A stretch of DNA of 34,185 nt, taken from Patescibacteria group bacterium. Its GTDB lineage: Bacteria > Patescibacteriota > Minisyncoccia > Moranbacterales > UBA1568. Location: assembly GCA_030916545.1 (NCBI GenBank), contig JAUPWI010000003.1, forward strand, positions 1-34,185. The letters run 5' to 3'. Position 1 is the first letter of the stretch. Each line of letters begins with the position of its first letter. The position numbers and the translations under genes are program-made. Below are positions 1-7,456 of the stretch, in pieces. Under the pieces are notes generated by a model. The model saw only the letters and a list, made by a program, of their open reading frames with translations, had not been told where the DNA came from and did no database searches.

Positions 1-78
1 CGTCTGTATAGCCGAGCTTTCACTCAAACGGAAGTCACTAATCTCTATAATCTCGGCCGCTAACTCCACCGACGACAT

Positions 79-265
79 GACAGCGGTTCAACCGCTACAC
101 CGTTATACCCGACTTTTTTGAGAGAATGGGAGAAGAAACTTCTCTTTTTTCTTGCGACGTGTTCGGAAACACCAGCATCAAAAAAAGAGAAGTTTCCTCT
201 CACATTCTTTTTGCAGAAAGACAGGTGTGATTTTTCAGTGGTATCGACAGCGGTTCAACCGCTAC
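79..265. repeat. 20-bp direct repeat flanking palindromic element A (79-98, 246-265)
   Basis: The 20-base sequence GACAGCGGTTCAACCGCTAC occurs identically at 79-98 and 246-265. Each copy contains a 7-bp palindrome, AGCGGTT and AACCGCT, around a single central C. The copies bracket element A but start 26 bases before and 39 bases after its arms, so this is not a tight target-site duplication. It could be a separate short repeat or a remnant of the insertion event. Confidence 0.75.
124..207 (+). repeat. Palindromic element copy A (forward core)
   Basis: Arms at 124-150 and 181-207 are complementary over 27 positions with two mismatches (129/202 and 134/197). Between them is the conserved core at about 152-179, starting TTGCGACGTGTTC and ending AACACCAGCATC. 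Inside the core, GTGTT and AACAC form a 5-bp stem with a CGGA loop. A T-run on the left and an A-run on the right border the core, as in the other copies. Whether it works as DNA or RNA is not visible. Confidence 0.9.
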
Positions 266-317
266 TGACCCCTATTGGAATAGGCTTTGAGCTTTGGTAT
301 GGAGCTTTGTGGAATCG

Positions 318-393
318 GGAGGGTGGCTTTGGCTTTTTTCCGATGCTGGTGTTTCCGAACACGTCGCAAGGAAAAAAGTCAAAACCACCCTCC
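318..393 (-). repeat. Palindromic element copy B (reverse core)
   Basis: Arms at 318-341 and 370-393 pair over 24 positions with one mismatch (327/384) and one G-T pair. The core at 342-369 is the reverse complement of copy A's core, with GTGTT and AACAC around a TCCG loop. It lies 57 bases beyond the miaA stop codon and could act as a 3' hairpin of that mRNA, but no U-tract follows it on the minus strand. Confidence 0.9.
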
Positions 394-450
394 TCTTTTT
401 TGTTGAGATGATGAGGGCTCTTTTTTGGACCGATATGGGTAGCAGGAGCT

Positions 451-1380
451 TCACAAAGGGATGCTCATAGTTTCTTTGGGATCTGATATCCAGGTGAGGG
501 TCGTTCCTTGGCGTTCCCAGCGGCGAAGCCAGGAGAGTTGCCGACGGGCGTAGTGCCAGATGGCGTGCTCGAGTTCGATCCGCATGGTCTCTTGATCAAT
601 GGAACTTTGGAGCAATTGCGCGATGAAGCGATACTCGAGGCCGAAGCTCTCGAGGCGTTCCCAATCGATACCTTGTCCGTGAAGCCCCTCGACTTCCTCA
701 ATCATGCCGGATGCGAATCGGTTGAGAAGCCGTATTCTGATGCGTTCGCGGAGGACGTCTTTTGGAGGATTGAGGACGAGAATCGTGGAATGGTTTTCAG
801 CGGTTGATGGCTCGTGTTGAGTAACCGAAGGGACTGTGCCGAGAGCGGCGACGATTTCGAGAGCGCGGATGAGGCGGATCGGATTTTTCTGGTCGATAGT
901 TGCGGCCCTGGTCGGATCCTGTGCTTCGAGCAGTGTGTAGAGCTCATCGGCGGTCTTGGTGCTGAGGTGGTCTCGAAGGACCGGATCGGGCGGAACAGCC
1001 GGGAAACTCGTTCCTTCGAGAAGTGCTTGGATCCAAAAATGTGTGCCGCCGCAGATGAGAGGCTGTTTGCCACGAGCGCGGATATCAGTGATCACACGAT
1101 TGGCATCACGGAGGAAATCTGAGATATTGTACGCTTCGTTCGGGTCGGCGATATCGATGAGGTGGTGGCGGATGCCGCCGGAGATATATTCATCATCTGC
1201 CACCGATTCCGAATCCCGGAGCACCTTACCAGTGCCGATATCCATGCCGCTGTACACCTGGCGGCTATCGGCCGAGATGATTTCGCCATCCAGCCGATGC
1301 GCGAGTTCGATGGCCAGATCCGATTTGCCCGAGGCGGTCGGTCCGGCGATGACGATCAGTTTGTGAGGGGGTAATTCCAT
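451..1380 (-). CDS. miaA: tRNA dimethylallyltransferase MiaA
   Basis: MiaA transfers the dimethylallyl group from dimethylallyl diphosphate to N6 of adenosine 37 in tRNAs that read codons starting with U. It is a soluble cytoplasmic enzyme. The 309-residue protein has the family P-loop GPTASGKS (residues 13-20), followed by ISADSRQVY with the MiaA signature DSRQVY (38-43) and GMDIGTGK (45-52). GGTHFWIQALLEG lies in the middle, and a basic C-terminal helical part carries YARRQLSWLRR. Length is normal for the family. The ATG at 1380 gives a full N-terminus just before the P-loop, but no clear Shine-Dalgarno sequence precedes it. The gene stands alone between two clusters of palindromic elements, with dnaE on the same strand about 780 bases upstream. 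Confidence 0.97.
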   Translation of the reverse strand: MELPPHKLIVIAGPTASGKSDLAIELAHRLDGEIISADSRQVYSGMDIGTGKVLRDSESVADDEYISGGIRHHLIDIADPNEAYNISDFLRDANRVITDIRARGKQPLICGGTHFWIQALLEGTSFPAVPPDPVLRDHLSTKTADELYTLLEAQDPTRAATIDQKNPIRLIRALEIVAALGTVPSVTQHEPSTAENHSTILVLNPPKDVLRERIRIRLLNRFASGMIEEVEGLHGQGIDWERLESFGLEYRFIAQLLQSSIDQETMRIELEHAIWHYARRQLSWLRRWERQGTTLTWISDPKETMSIPL

Positions 1381-1428
1381 AGTTGATTGAATGAAAACGA
1401 TTGCTCAGTATCAAGTGTTCGATGAGTG

Positions 1429-1506
1429 AGGATGTGGTAAGGTATTCTTTCCCGATGCTGGTGTTTCTGAACACGTCGCAAGGGAAAGAATACCTTACCA
1501 CATCCT
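1429..1506 (-). repeat. Palindromic element copy C (reverse core, perfect arms)
   Basis: Arms at 1429-1453 and 1482-1506 are perfectly complementary over 25 bp. The core at 1454-1481 starts GATGCTGGTGTTT and contains GTGTT and AACAC with a TCTG loop. The arms share no sequence with those of copies A or B beyond the T/A run next to the core. The right arm and downstream flank recur about 300 bases further on (see 1762-1870). Confidence 0.95.
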
Positions 1507-1580
1507 GAAGCTTATATGAAGAGAGTACTCTGTATCGGGAGTAATATGATTTTTTAGGAATGTGTTGTTGGTTGAAGCTG

Positions 1581-1654
1581 GAAGGATAATTGCTCTTTTT
1601 TCCTTGCGACGTGTTCAGAAACACCAGCATCGGAAAAAAGAGCAATTATCCCTC
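1581..1654 (+). repeat. Palindromic element copy D (forward core)
   Basis: Arms at 1581-1603 and 1632-1654 pair over 23 positions with a single mismatch near the outer end. The 28-nt core at 1604-1631 matches copy A's core except for A in place of G in the hairpin loop (CAGA instead of CGGA). A T6 run precedes and an A6 run follows the core. Confidence 0.93.
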
Positions 1655-1761
1655 CTTCACGTTTCGGACACCTATCGTATCCCATAGTATCGTGCAGCAA
1701 TGCGCTGTTTTTGATACAGAATGTTCCTTCTAGTTGCTTTTTTGGCGCCTCGTATTTTTCT

Positions 1762-1870
1762 GAACACGTTGTAAGGGAAAGGATACTTTACCACATCCTG
1801 AAGTGAACATAAAGAGCGCTCTTTACTGATGCATCAGGTCAGTAAAAGGAATATGATTTTTTCAGAAATG
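1762..1870. repeat. Half copy E: diverged duplicate of the right half of copy C plus flank
   Basis: Positions 1762-1870 align with 1469-1562 along their length, with scattered substitutions and one insertion. Both contain GAACACGT, GGGAAAG, TTACCACATCCTGAAG and a shared ATATGATTTTTT. The left arm and most of the core of the element are missing here. Because arm sequences are otherwise unique to each copy, sharing copy C's arm points to a segmental duplication of this locus rather than an independent insertion. Confidence 0.8.
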
Positions 1871-1900
1871 CTTTTCCTATGAGATTTGAGATAGATACTA

Positions 1901-1976
1901 AGGGAGTGAGGCTCCTCTTTTTTCTTGCGACGTGTTCAGAAACACCAGCATCAAAAAAAGAGAAGTCTCACTCCCT
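1901..1976 (+). repeat. Palindromic element copy F (forward core)
   Basis: Arms at 1901-1924 and 1953-1976 pair over 24 positions with two mismatches (1924/1953 and 1914/1963) and one G-T pair. The core at 1925-1952 is identical to that of copy D. The purine-rich outer arm and the CTCTTTTTT next to the core resemble copies A and D, so part of the arm may belong to the element itself. Confidence 0.92.
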
Positions 1977-2044
1977 CCATACTTGAGAAACCTTCTGTCT
2001 TAAAGTGTACGAATGATGGAGTGTAGAAATATATTCCTGATGAA

Positions 2045-2125
2045 GCGGAAGGCACTCTCTTGCTTTTTCTGATGCCCCGTATTTCCGAATACGCAGCAAG
2101 GAAAAAGGAAGAGAGAACCTTCCGC
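2045..2125 (-). repeat. Palindromic element copy G (variant core type 2, reverse)
   Basis: Arms at 2045-2070 and 2100-2125 pair over 26 positions with three mismatches and one G-T pair. The core at 2071-2099 is a variant. CGTATT and AATACG form a perfect 6-bp stem around TCCG, where type 1 has GTGTT and AACAC. The element lies 34 bases beyond the dnaE stop codon. It could form a strong hairpin in the 3' end of the dnaE mRNA. Confidence 0.9.
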
Positions 2126-2159
2126 ATAGAGACCGTAAAAGGAACTTTTTGAAAATATG

Positions 2160-5100
2160 TTATCCGACTGATTCGACACCCTGGAGCGCACGTATCTGTT
2201 CGAGGGTCGCTTCTTCAGGATCTATGTAGAAGGGTGTATCGATGGTCGTGCCGTGTATCTTGACGAGGACTTTCGTTTCCCCTTTCGGAACGGTTCGAAG
2301 AAAAGCCGAGAGTTCACTGATTAATTTTGCATCTGTTTGTTCCTGAAGGGTAATCAGAAGTTTTGGAGTCGAGGTAGCATTTTCGTCCATTTGAGTCTTC
2401 TCTGAAGCAGATTTTTCACGGGTGATGCGTACGCGTTCGAATTGCGTCAGGGTATCGAGAGAGAGACGTTCAGCGCTTTCGGCAATGCAACGGAGTTGAC
2501 CATCCTTGTGTGAAACTCGGGCATCAATAAGTACGATATCATCTTCTTTCCAGAAACCATCGGTCTGCTCGGCCGTTTTGCCGAAGACGAGGACTTCAGT
2601 CCGACCAGTGAGATCCTCGAGACCGATGAAAAACATCGGATGACCGTTTTTGGTGATCATACGTCTGACTGATGTGACGATACCGCCGATACGGACCCGA
2701 CTTTCGTTTTCTTGTTTTTCTATGTCGATGAGAGCCGTGGTGGTTTCTTTCAAGTAATGACGGTAATCGGAGGCTGGATGTCCAGTAACATAGAGTCCGA
2801 GGAGTTCCTTTTCCCAGGTAAGACGTTGTTGTTTGGAGGCTGGGATAGCTCGTGCGAGATTGATTTTTGTCTTGGGAAGTGGCATAGAGCCAAAAAGACT
2901 GTCGGTATGTGTCTCGGCAAGAGTAGAGGATTGTTTTCCGTAGCGTATGATGGCGTCGATGCTCTCAAGAATTTGTTCGCGTTCACCCAGGGTGTCAAGT
3001 GCTCCAACCTTCGTCAGCGCTTCGACTGATTTTTTGTTAAGATCCTTGGTCTGGACGCGTTCGACGAAGTCTTCGAGACTTTTGAATTTCCCGCCACGCT
3101 TCCGTTCCTTGACGATCTCTTCCGCACAGACCGAACCGACATTCTTGATCGCCTGAAGACCGAACCGGATGCGCTCGATATCGTCGTCTCCCTGGATGAC
3201 CGCGAAGCTCTCGAAGCTTTCATTGATATCTGGTTGTAGAACATCAAGGCCGATTTCGCGTGCTTCTCGTACTTCGATAGCGATGCGGTCGGTATCGTTC
3301 TGATCGCTTGTCAGGAGCGCGGCCATGAATTCGGCTGGATAGTGGGCCTTGAGATAGGCGGTCTGATAACCGATCATCGCGTAGCAAGCGGCGTGAGATC
3401 GGTTGAAACCATAGCCAGCAAACGGTTCGATGAAGGCGAAGACCTGTTCGGCGACGTGTTTGGTGATGCCGTGCTTGACGCAGCCCTCGATGAATTTGAT
3501 GCGTTGTTCGGCGACGAGTTCTTTGATTTTCTTTCCGACGGCTTTGCGGAGCACATCGGCTTCGCCGAGCGAGAAACCGGCAAGGTCGCGGGCGATCTGC
3601 ATAAGCTGTTCCTGATAGACGGCGACGCCGTAGGTGTTCTTCAGAATCGGTTCGAGTTTCGGGTGGAGATATTCGATTTGTTTGGTGCCGTGCTTGCCGC
3701 CGATGAAATCGGGGATGTATTCCATTGGTCCTGGGCGGTAGAGTGCGACCATGGCGATGATATCCTCAAAGACCGTTGGCTTGAGCTGTTTCAGGTAGCG
3801 CTTCATGCCGGTCGATTCGAGCTGGAAGACGCCGGTCGTCCGGGCTTCCTGGAGCACCCGATAGGCCCCCTCATCATCGATCGGCAGCTTGTCCATCACA
3901 TCGGAAACGGAGGCGGTATCCGGGTCGAGCCCGAGCTCATGCGCCAGCGCTTCGAATTTGCCGAGCGCGCGGACGATGCGAAGGGTGTTTTGGATGATGG
4001 TGAGGTTTTTGAGACCGAGAAAATCCATCTTGAGGAGACCGATCTTTTCGACGGCATTATTCTTGGTCGAAGCGGCATACTGGGTGACGACGCCTTCGCG
4101 TGAACCGGAAATCCGTTGAAGGGGGGTGTATTCGGTGACCGGGTCCTTGGTGATGACGACGCCGCAGGCATGCATCGAGGCATGACGGGCCAGCCCTTCG
4201 ATCTTCTGGGCATTGTCGACGAGGCGGCGGACTTCGGCATTGCCTTCGTAATGCGTCTTGAATTCCGGAACTTCCTCCAGCGCCTTCCTGATGGAAGTAA
4301 ACATCGGGATCATTTTGGCGGTCTGGTCGCAAAGAGACAGTGGTATGCCGAGCGCGCGACCGACATCGCGGATCGCACCGCGGGCGGCCATGGTTCCGAA
4401 GGTGATGATTTGTGCGACGTGGTCGGCCCCGAAACGTTCGCGGACGTAGTTTAGGACGTCTTCGCGATGATCATCGGCGAAGTCCATGTCGACATCGGGC
4501 ATGGAGATACGTTCTGGATTGAGGAAGCGTTCAAAGAGGAGATCGTATTGGATTGGGTCGAGGTTGGTAATGCCAGTCAGATAGGCGACGAAGGAACCGG
4601 CGGCCGAACCGCGGCCTGGACCAACAACGACGCCGTTGTCTTTCGCCCAGTTGACGAAGTCCTGGACGATGAGGAAGTATGATGCAAAGCCAGTCTTTCC
4701 GATGATATCGAGCTCGTAGTTGAGGCGAGTGAGCTGTTCTTCCGTCGTCGGAGCATCGCCGAAACGTTCTTTGAGTCCCATTTCGCAGAGCTGGCGCAAA
4801 TAGCCATCGGGGGTGACGCCTTCCGGAAGCGGATACACAGGTAGGTGATTGACCCCGAAGGTGAAGGAGAAATGACAGGCATCGACGATTTTTTGGGTAT
4901 TCTCGATAGCATCCGGAAAGTCTTTAAAAATCTCAATCATCTCTTCGGAGCTCTTGAGTGAGAGGTCAAGCGACATCATAGAGAATCGGTCACGGTCCTC
5001 AACACGTTTGTTATCCCGGATGCAGAGGAGTGTGTCTTGGATACTGGCGTCTTCGCGGCGGACATAGTGCACGTCATTCGCAGCGACGAGAGGAATATTC

Positions 5101-5690
5101 GTCTCCCGTGAAAGCGCGATGAGGCCTTGGTTGACCGCCGCCTGTGTCTCGTGATCGAAATGCGGCTGGATTTCAAGGTAGAAGTTACCCGCTCCAAAAA
5201 TATCCTGGTATTCGAGAGCAGCGAGTTTGGCGCGATCATAGTCACCATAGATGAGCTCGGAAGGCACTTCTCCTTGAAGCGATCCGGACAAGGCGATGAG
5301 TCCCTCGCTGTATTGTCGGAGGAGTGCTTTGTCGGTTCGGGCTTTGTAGTAGAAACCGTCGAGCTGTGCGATGGAAATGATCTTGAGGAGATTTTTATAG
5401 CCGGTCTCGTTTTTGACGAGGAGCACGATAGTGTGCCGACGGCGGTCTTCGGCCGTATTGTTCTTACTGTGAAGATCGTGACAGACGTACATCTCGGCTC
5501 CGATGATTGCCTTGATTCCGTAATCCTTGGCTTTGGTATAAAACTCAACCGCTCCGTACAGAGCCGAGGTATCGGTCAGGGCGAGCGAAGTCTGCCCGAG
5601 TTCTTTGGCGCGTGCTAAAAGTTCTTCTGGCCGGCCGAGTGCGGTCAAAAGAGTGTAATGCGAGTGGACATGGAGGTGGGTGAAGTTCAT
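2160..5690 (-). CDS. dnaE: DNA polymerase III alpha subunit DnaE
   Basis: This is the catalytic subunit of the replicative DNA polymerase. At 1176 residues it is close to the usual DnaE length (about 1160). An N-terminal PHP domain begins HLHVHSHYTLL (residues 5-15), with NDVHYV further on. The polymerase core includes GPGRGSAAGSFVAYLTG and, near residue 397, the catalytic PDVDMDFADDHR acidic motif. The fingers region has LYRPGPMEYIPDFIGGKHG and QEQLMQIARDLAGFS. A helix-hairpin-helix and an OB fold (VRIGGIVTSVRR) occupy the C-terminal third. There is no DEDD exonuclease insertion, so this is the DnaE rather than the PolC type. The ATG at 5690 gives the standard MNFTHLHVHS start. No Shine-Dalgarno is evident. 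Palindromic elements flank the gene on both sides. Confidence 0.98.
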   Translation of the reverse strand: MNFTHLHVHSHYTLLTALGRPEELLARAKELGQTSLALTDTSALYGAVEFYTKAKDYGIKAIIGAEMYVCHDLHSKNNTAEDRRRHTIVLLVKNETGYKNLLKIISIAQLDGFYYKARTDKALLRQYSEGLIALSGSLQGEVPSELIYGDYDRAKLAALEYQDIFGAGNFYLEIQPHFDHETQAAVNQGLIALSRETNIPLVAANDVHYVRREDASIQDTLLCIRDNKRVEDRDRFSMMSLDLSLKSSEEMIEIFKDFPDAIENTQKIVDACHFSFTFGVNHLPVYPLPEGVTPDGYLRQLCEMGLKERFGDAPTTEEQLTRLNYELDIIGKTGFASYFLIVQDFVNWAKDNGVVVGPGRGSAAGSFVAYLTGITNLDPIQYDLLFERFLNPERISMPDVDMDFADDHREDVLNYVRERFGADHVAQIITFGTMAARGAIRDVGRALGIPLSLCDQTAKMIPMFTSIRKALEEVPEFKTHYEGNAEVRRLVDNAQKIEGLARHASMHACGVVITKDPVTEYTPLQRISGSREGVVTQYAASTKNNAVEKIGLLKMDFLGLKNLTIIQNTLRIVRALGKFEALAHELGLDPDTASVSDVMDKLPIDDEGAYRVLQEARTTGVFQLESTGMKRYLKQLKPTVFEDIIAMVALYRPGPMEYIPDFIGGKHGTKQIEYLHPKLEPILKNTYGVAVYQEQLMQIARDLAGFSLGEADVLRKAVGKKIKELVAEQRIKFIEGCVKHGITKHVAEQVFAFIEPFAGYGFNRSHAACYAMIGYQTAYLKAHYPAEFMAALLTSDQNDTDRIAIEVREAREIGLDVLQPDINESFESFAVIQGDDDIERIRFGLQAIKNVGSVCAEEIVKERKRGGKFKSLEDFVERVQTKDLNKKSVEALTKVGALDTLGEREQILESIDAIIRYGKQSSTLAETHTDSLFGSMPLPKTKINLARAIPASKQQRLTWEKELLGLYVTGHPASDYRHYLKETTTALIDIEKQENESRVRIGGIVTSVRRMITKNGHPMFFIGLEDLTGRTEVLVFGKTAEQTDGFWKEDDIVLIDARVSHKDGQLRCIAESAERLSLDTLTQFERVRITREKSASEKTQMDENATSTPKLLITLQEQTDAKLISELSAFLRTVPKGETKVLVKIHGTTIDTPFYIDPEEATLEQIRALQGVESVG

Positions 5691-5789
5691 GTAATGGGAG
5701 ATACTGGATTCTTGATTTTTGAATTTTTCTCAGGTTGAGTATCGAATATCAGAGTTTATTCGGTTTTGTGTCTAAAGGCCGAAAGGGGC

Positions 5790-5885
5790 TTTTTCTTTGC
5801 TGCGTATTGGTGAGGCACCGACAATCTGATTGTGTCTTGAGAAGATTCAAAACAACTTTTTCTGATGCTCCTGTATTCGATGACG
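5790..5885. repeat. Degenerate palindromic element remnants H1 and H2
   Basis: Around 5790-5820, CTTTTTCTTTGCTGCGTATT matches the left part of the type 2 core and then diverges. Around 5855-5885, CTTTTTCTGATGCTCCTGTATT resembles the opposite core orientation, with point changes and short gaps. Neither has long complementary arms any more. They look like decayed copies next to the intact copy I. Confidence 0.5.
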
Positions 5886-5912
5886 CGAAGGATATCGGAA
5901 ATTCATTTTTAC

Positions 5913-5995
5913 TTTCGAAGAGTAGAAGTGACTTTTTCCTTGCTGCGTATTCGGAAATACGGGGCATCAGAAAAAGTCACTTCTACTCTTCGAAA
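5913..5995 (+). repeat. Palindromic element copy I (type 2 core, perfect arms)
   Basis: Arms at 5913-5938 and 5970-5995 are perfectly complementary over 26 bp. The core at 5940-5968 starts TTGCTGCGTATTCGG and ends GGGGCATC. CGTATT and AATACG form the inner stem. This core is the reverse complement of copy G's core, while the arms of G and I are unrelated apart from the CTTTTTC next to the core. Confidence 0.95.
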
Positions 5996-6148
5996 CATTT
6001 TTTCAACAAAAAATCGCACCAAAATGGAGCGAAAGAGAATTCGAAACTGGGTATTCGAGGTTGGACATGATGATGGTTTCTCTCAGCGCCCGGATCGCTC
6101 CATGGGGTTTGCAGAGAAGCTTAGGATAAGCCCAGTATATCATTTTTT

Positions 6149-6193
6149 GAAAAAAAAGAAACCCCTGGCAGCGATGTTGCTGACTGCCAGGGG
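6149..6193 (-). terminator. Intrinsic terminator of the minus-strand candidate RNA
   Basis: On the minus strand, CCCCTGGCAG and CTGCCAGGGG form a perfect 10-bp stem with a 12-nt loop, followed by TTTCTTTTTTTT. On the plus strand no T-run follows, so the terminator is directional. It marks the 3' end of a minus-strand transcript in a region with no gene. Confidence 0.9.
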
Positions 6194-6455
6194 TGGGTAC
6201 TGCGAGAATACTACTAGAGAGTACTACTCTTCCCGAAACGCGCACTGGCGTCTGGGGGGGGGTGCTACGGGCGGGTGTTGCCATACTGCGTTTGGGTGCC
6301 GCCTCAGATATGATGGAGTGTCCCGGCACGGACTTCTCCAAAAAAACCTAATCGCTCTAAAAGGTATTACACTTTCTTGCGCCCGTTCCGTCCTTCGAGA
6401 CGTTCGGGGTGTTACGCCGTTTTGCGCCGCATCGCCAACTGAGTGAGCTTGACGA
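6149..6455 (-). ncRNA. Candidate structured RNA of about 300 nt, family not recognised
   Basis: The minus strand shows an extended -10 box, TGGTATAAA (TATAAA at 6462-6467, -35 weak). Some 300 non-coding bases follow and end in a strong intrinsic terminator (6149-6193). Possible helices include GGAG/CTCC enclosing GTCC/GGGAC (about 6318-6340) and a nested hairpin with CCCG, GTC, GAC and CGGG arms (about 6380-6415). I looked for the hallmarks of RNase P RNA (the paired P4 strands and ACAGAA), tmRNA (tRNA-like ends and a tag ending in AA) and SRP RNA (GGAA tetraloop motif), and found none. Its location, isolated upstream of rnhB and divergent from it, does not reveal a function. Confidence 0.55.
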
Positions 6456-6461
6456 GCGGTA

Positions 6462-6467
6462 TTTATA
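6462..6467 (-). promoter_or_regulatory. Extended -10 promoter for the candidate RNA
   Basis: On the minus strand TATAAA is preceded by TGG, giving the extended -10 form TGnTATAAA. No good -35 hexamer is found 16-18 bases upstream. Transcription would start near 6455. Confidence 0.4.
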
Positions 6468-6645
6468 CCAGATATTTTTTTAAGAATACCAGGAAGCCAG
6501 GAAACATTACGTCAGAACTTGAAAATAGCCCTGTTACTACCTTCAAAGGACATCCTAGCATATGGATGGATTTTTGTCAAGGGCAACTGGCAGTATTGGC
6601 TTATAGAAGGGATAATTTACTTTTTCAGAAAGCGTGAAGATACGG

Positions 6646-6651
6646 TATACT
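6646..6651 (+). promoter_or_regulatory. -10 box of rnhB; possibly leaderless mRNA
   Basis: TATACT at 6646-6651 lies only 6 bases before the ATG at 6658. Transcription from it would start at or next to the start codon. This fits the lack of a Shine-Dalgarno sequence and argues against the earlier in-frame GTG at 6634. The -35 region is weak. Confidence 0.45.
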
Positions 6652-6657
6652 GGATAC

Positions 6658-7365
6658 ATGCAACAAACGACTTTTGAGATTGAACAGGAGAAATCAGCCG
6701 GTGGAAGTCGCTTCGTGATCGGGGTGGACGAGGTCGGTCGTGGTCCCTTGGCTGGGCCGGTCGTGGCCGCTGCGGTGGCGTATCGCGACCCGAGCTTTGC
6801 TATTCCTCCCGAACAGGAAAAGGTATTCGCCCTGATGCGGGATTCGAAGAAATTATCAGAAAAACAACGCGAACAGGTGTTTACAACGATAGAAGAATAT
6901 TTCGCTGTTGGGATTGGCATTATTCCGGCTGAGACGATCGATCGGGTGAATATACTCGAGGCGACTTTTCTCGCGATGAAGGCGGCGATATCGGATCTGA
7001 AACGGGTTTTCTCGGCCGGTGATATGCAACAGGCTTATTTCCTAATCGATGGCAATCAGCTGTTGCCGAATTTTTCGGGCGAGCAGGAGGCGCTCATCGG
7101 TGGTGACGGTATCGCCAAATCCATCGCGGCGGCCTCCATCATCGCCAAGGTGACGCGTGACCGGATGATGGATGCTTTCGATCGGGAATATCCGGTGTAC
7201 GGGTTCGTCCGGCACAAGGGCTATGGCACGAAAGAGCATCTGGATGCTTTGCGGAAGTATGGAGCTTGTCCGCTCCATCGGCAGTCGTTCCGTCCAGTAC
7301 AGCTTTCTTCTCCCGATGTCGTCAATCGGCGATTCGCACGCGATCTGCGGCCGAAGCGGAAGTGA
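6658..7365 (+). CDS. rnhB: Ribonuclease HII
   Basis: RNase HII cuts the RNA strand of RNA-DNA hybrids and removes misincorporated ribonucleotides. The product is 235 residues if it starts at ATG 6658. The catalytic motif VDEVGRGPLAGPVVAAAV is at residues 23-40 (acidic residues D24 and E25). DSKKLSEKQR is at 62-71, LIDGNQ carries D131, and AAASIIAKVTRDR (157-169) carries D168. HKGYGTKEH and SFRPVQL close the fold. All four acidic active-site residues are present and the length is typical. An in-frame GTG at 6634 would add eight residues but overlaps the -10 box, so ATG 6658 is preferred. The glycosyltransferase gene follows on the same strand after about 90 bases. Confidence 0.97.
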   Translation: MQQTTFEIEQEKSAGGSRFVIGVDEVGRGPLAGPVVAAAVAYRDPSFAIPPEQEKVFALMRDSKKLSEKQREQVFTTIEEYFAVGIGIIPAETIDRVNILEATFLAMKAAISDLKRVFSAGDMQQAYFLIDGNQLLPNFSGEQEALIGGDGIAKSIAAASIIAKVTRDRMMDAFDREYPVYGFVRHKGYGTKEHLDALRKYGACPLHRQSFRPVQLSSPDVVNRRFARDLRPKRK

Positions 7366-7456
7366 AGGACGGCGGACGGTCGTGACGAGGTCCGGGTCGG
7401 CAATCGGAAGCGGATGGTGTACCATGGGAAGAGATAATCGGTCACCGGAGATGTGT

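Larger units (their letters stand above)
1..450. other. Gene-free stretch downstream of miaA with two palindromic elements
   Basis: No convincing gene is present. The reading frames here run through palindromic elements A (124-207) and B (318-393), and their translations are by-products of those repeats. A 20-bp direct repeat (79-98 and 246-265) lies on either side of element A. A TATAAT sequence occurs at about 46-51 without a good -35 box. Nothing else was recognised. Confidence 0.7.
1381..2159. other. Gene-free miaA-dnaE interval full of palindromic elements
   Basis: This 779-base stretch has no credible gene. It holds palindromic element copies C (1429-1506), D (1581-1654), F (1901-1976) and G (2045-2125), and a half copy E inside a duplicated segment (1762-1870). 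The elements take up close to half of the interval. A further inverted repeat, TTTACTGA and TCAGTAAA, lies at about 1822-1847. Confidence 0.8.
5691..6657. other. Long gene-free interval between dnaE and rnhB
   Basis: This stretch of nearly 970 bases has no credible protein gene. The reading frames crossing it have no family resemblance and run through repeats. It contains degenerate element copies (5790-5885), the perfect copy I (5913-5995), a probable structured RNA on the minus strand (6149-6455) and the rnhB promoter (6646-6651). Confidence 0.75.

Noticed and set aside
124..2125. Possible CRISPR array
   Set aside because: Spacing is irregular, copies occur in both orientations, and what lies between repeats is complementary arms plus varied flanks rather than spacers of equal length. 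No cas genes are present.
118..2191. Several reading frames with a recurring peptide like FFLATCSETPAS
   Set aside because: They are translations of the palindromic element core in different frames and orientations, without ribosome sites or family similarity.
5865..6446. 193-codon plus-strand frame between dnaE and rnhB
   Set aside because: It crosses copy I of the element and the terminator stem of the minus-strand RNA, and its translation is of low complexity and unlike any family.
6149..6455. RNase P RNA, tmRNA, SRP RNA or 5S rRNA identity for the minus-strand RNA
   Set aside because: GGAGAAGTCC resembles the RNase P P4 5' strand, and CCGAAC with GAAG recalls 5S rRNA, but the matching P4 3' strand with ACAGAA, the tmRNA ends and tag, the SRP tetraloop and the remaining 5S helices are all missing.
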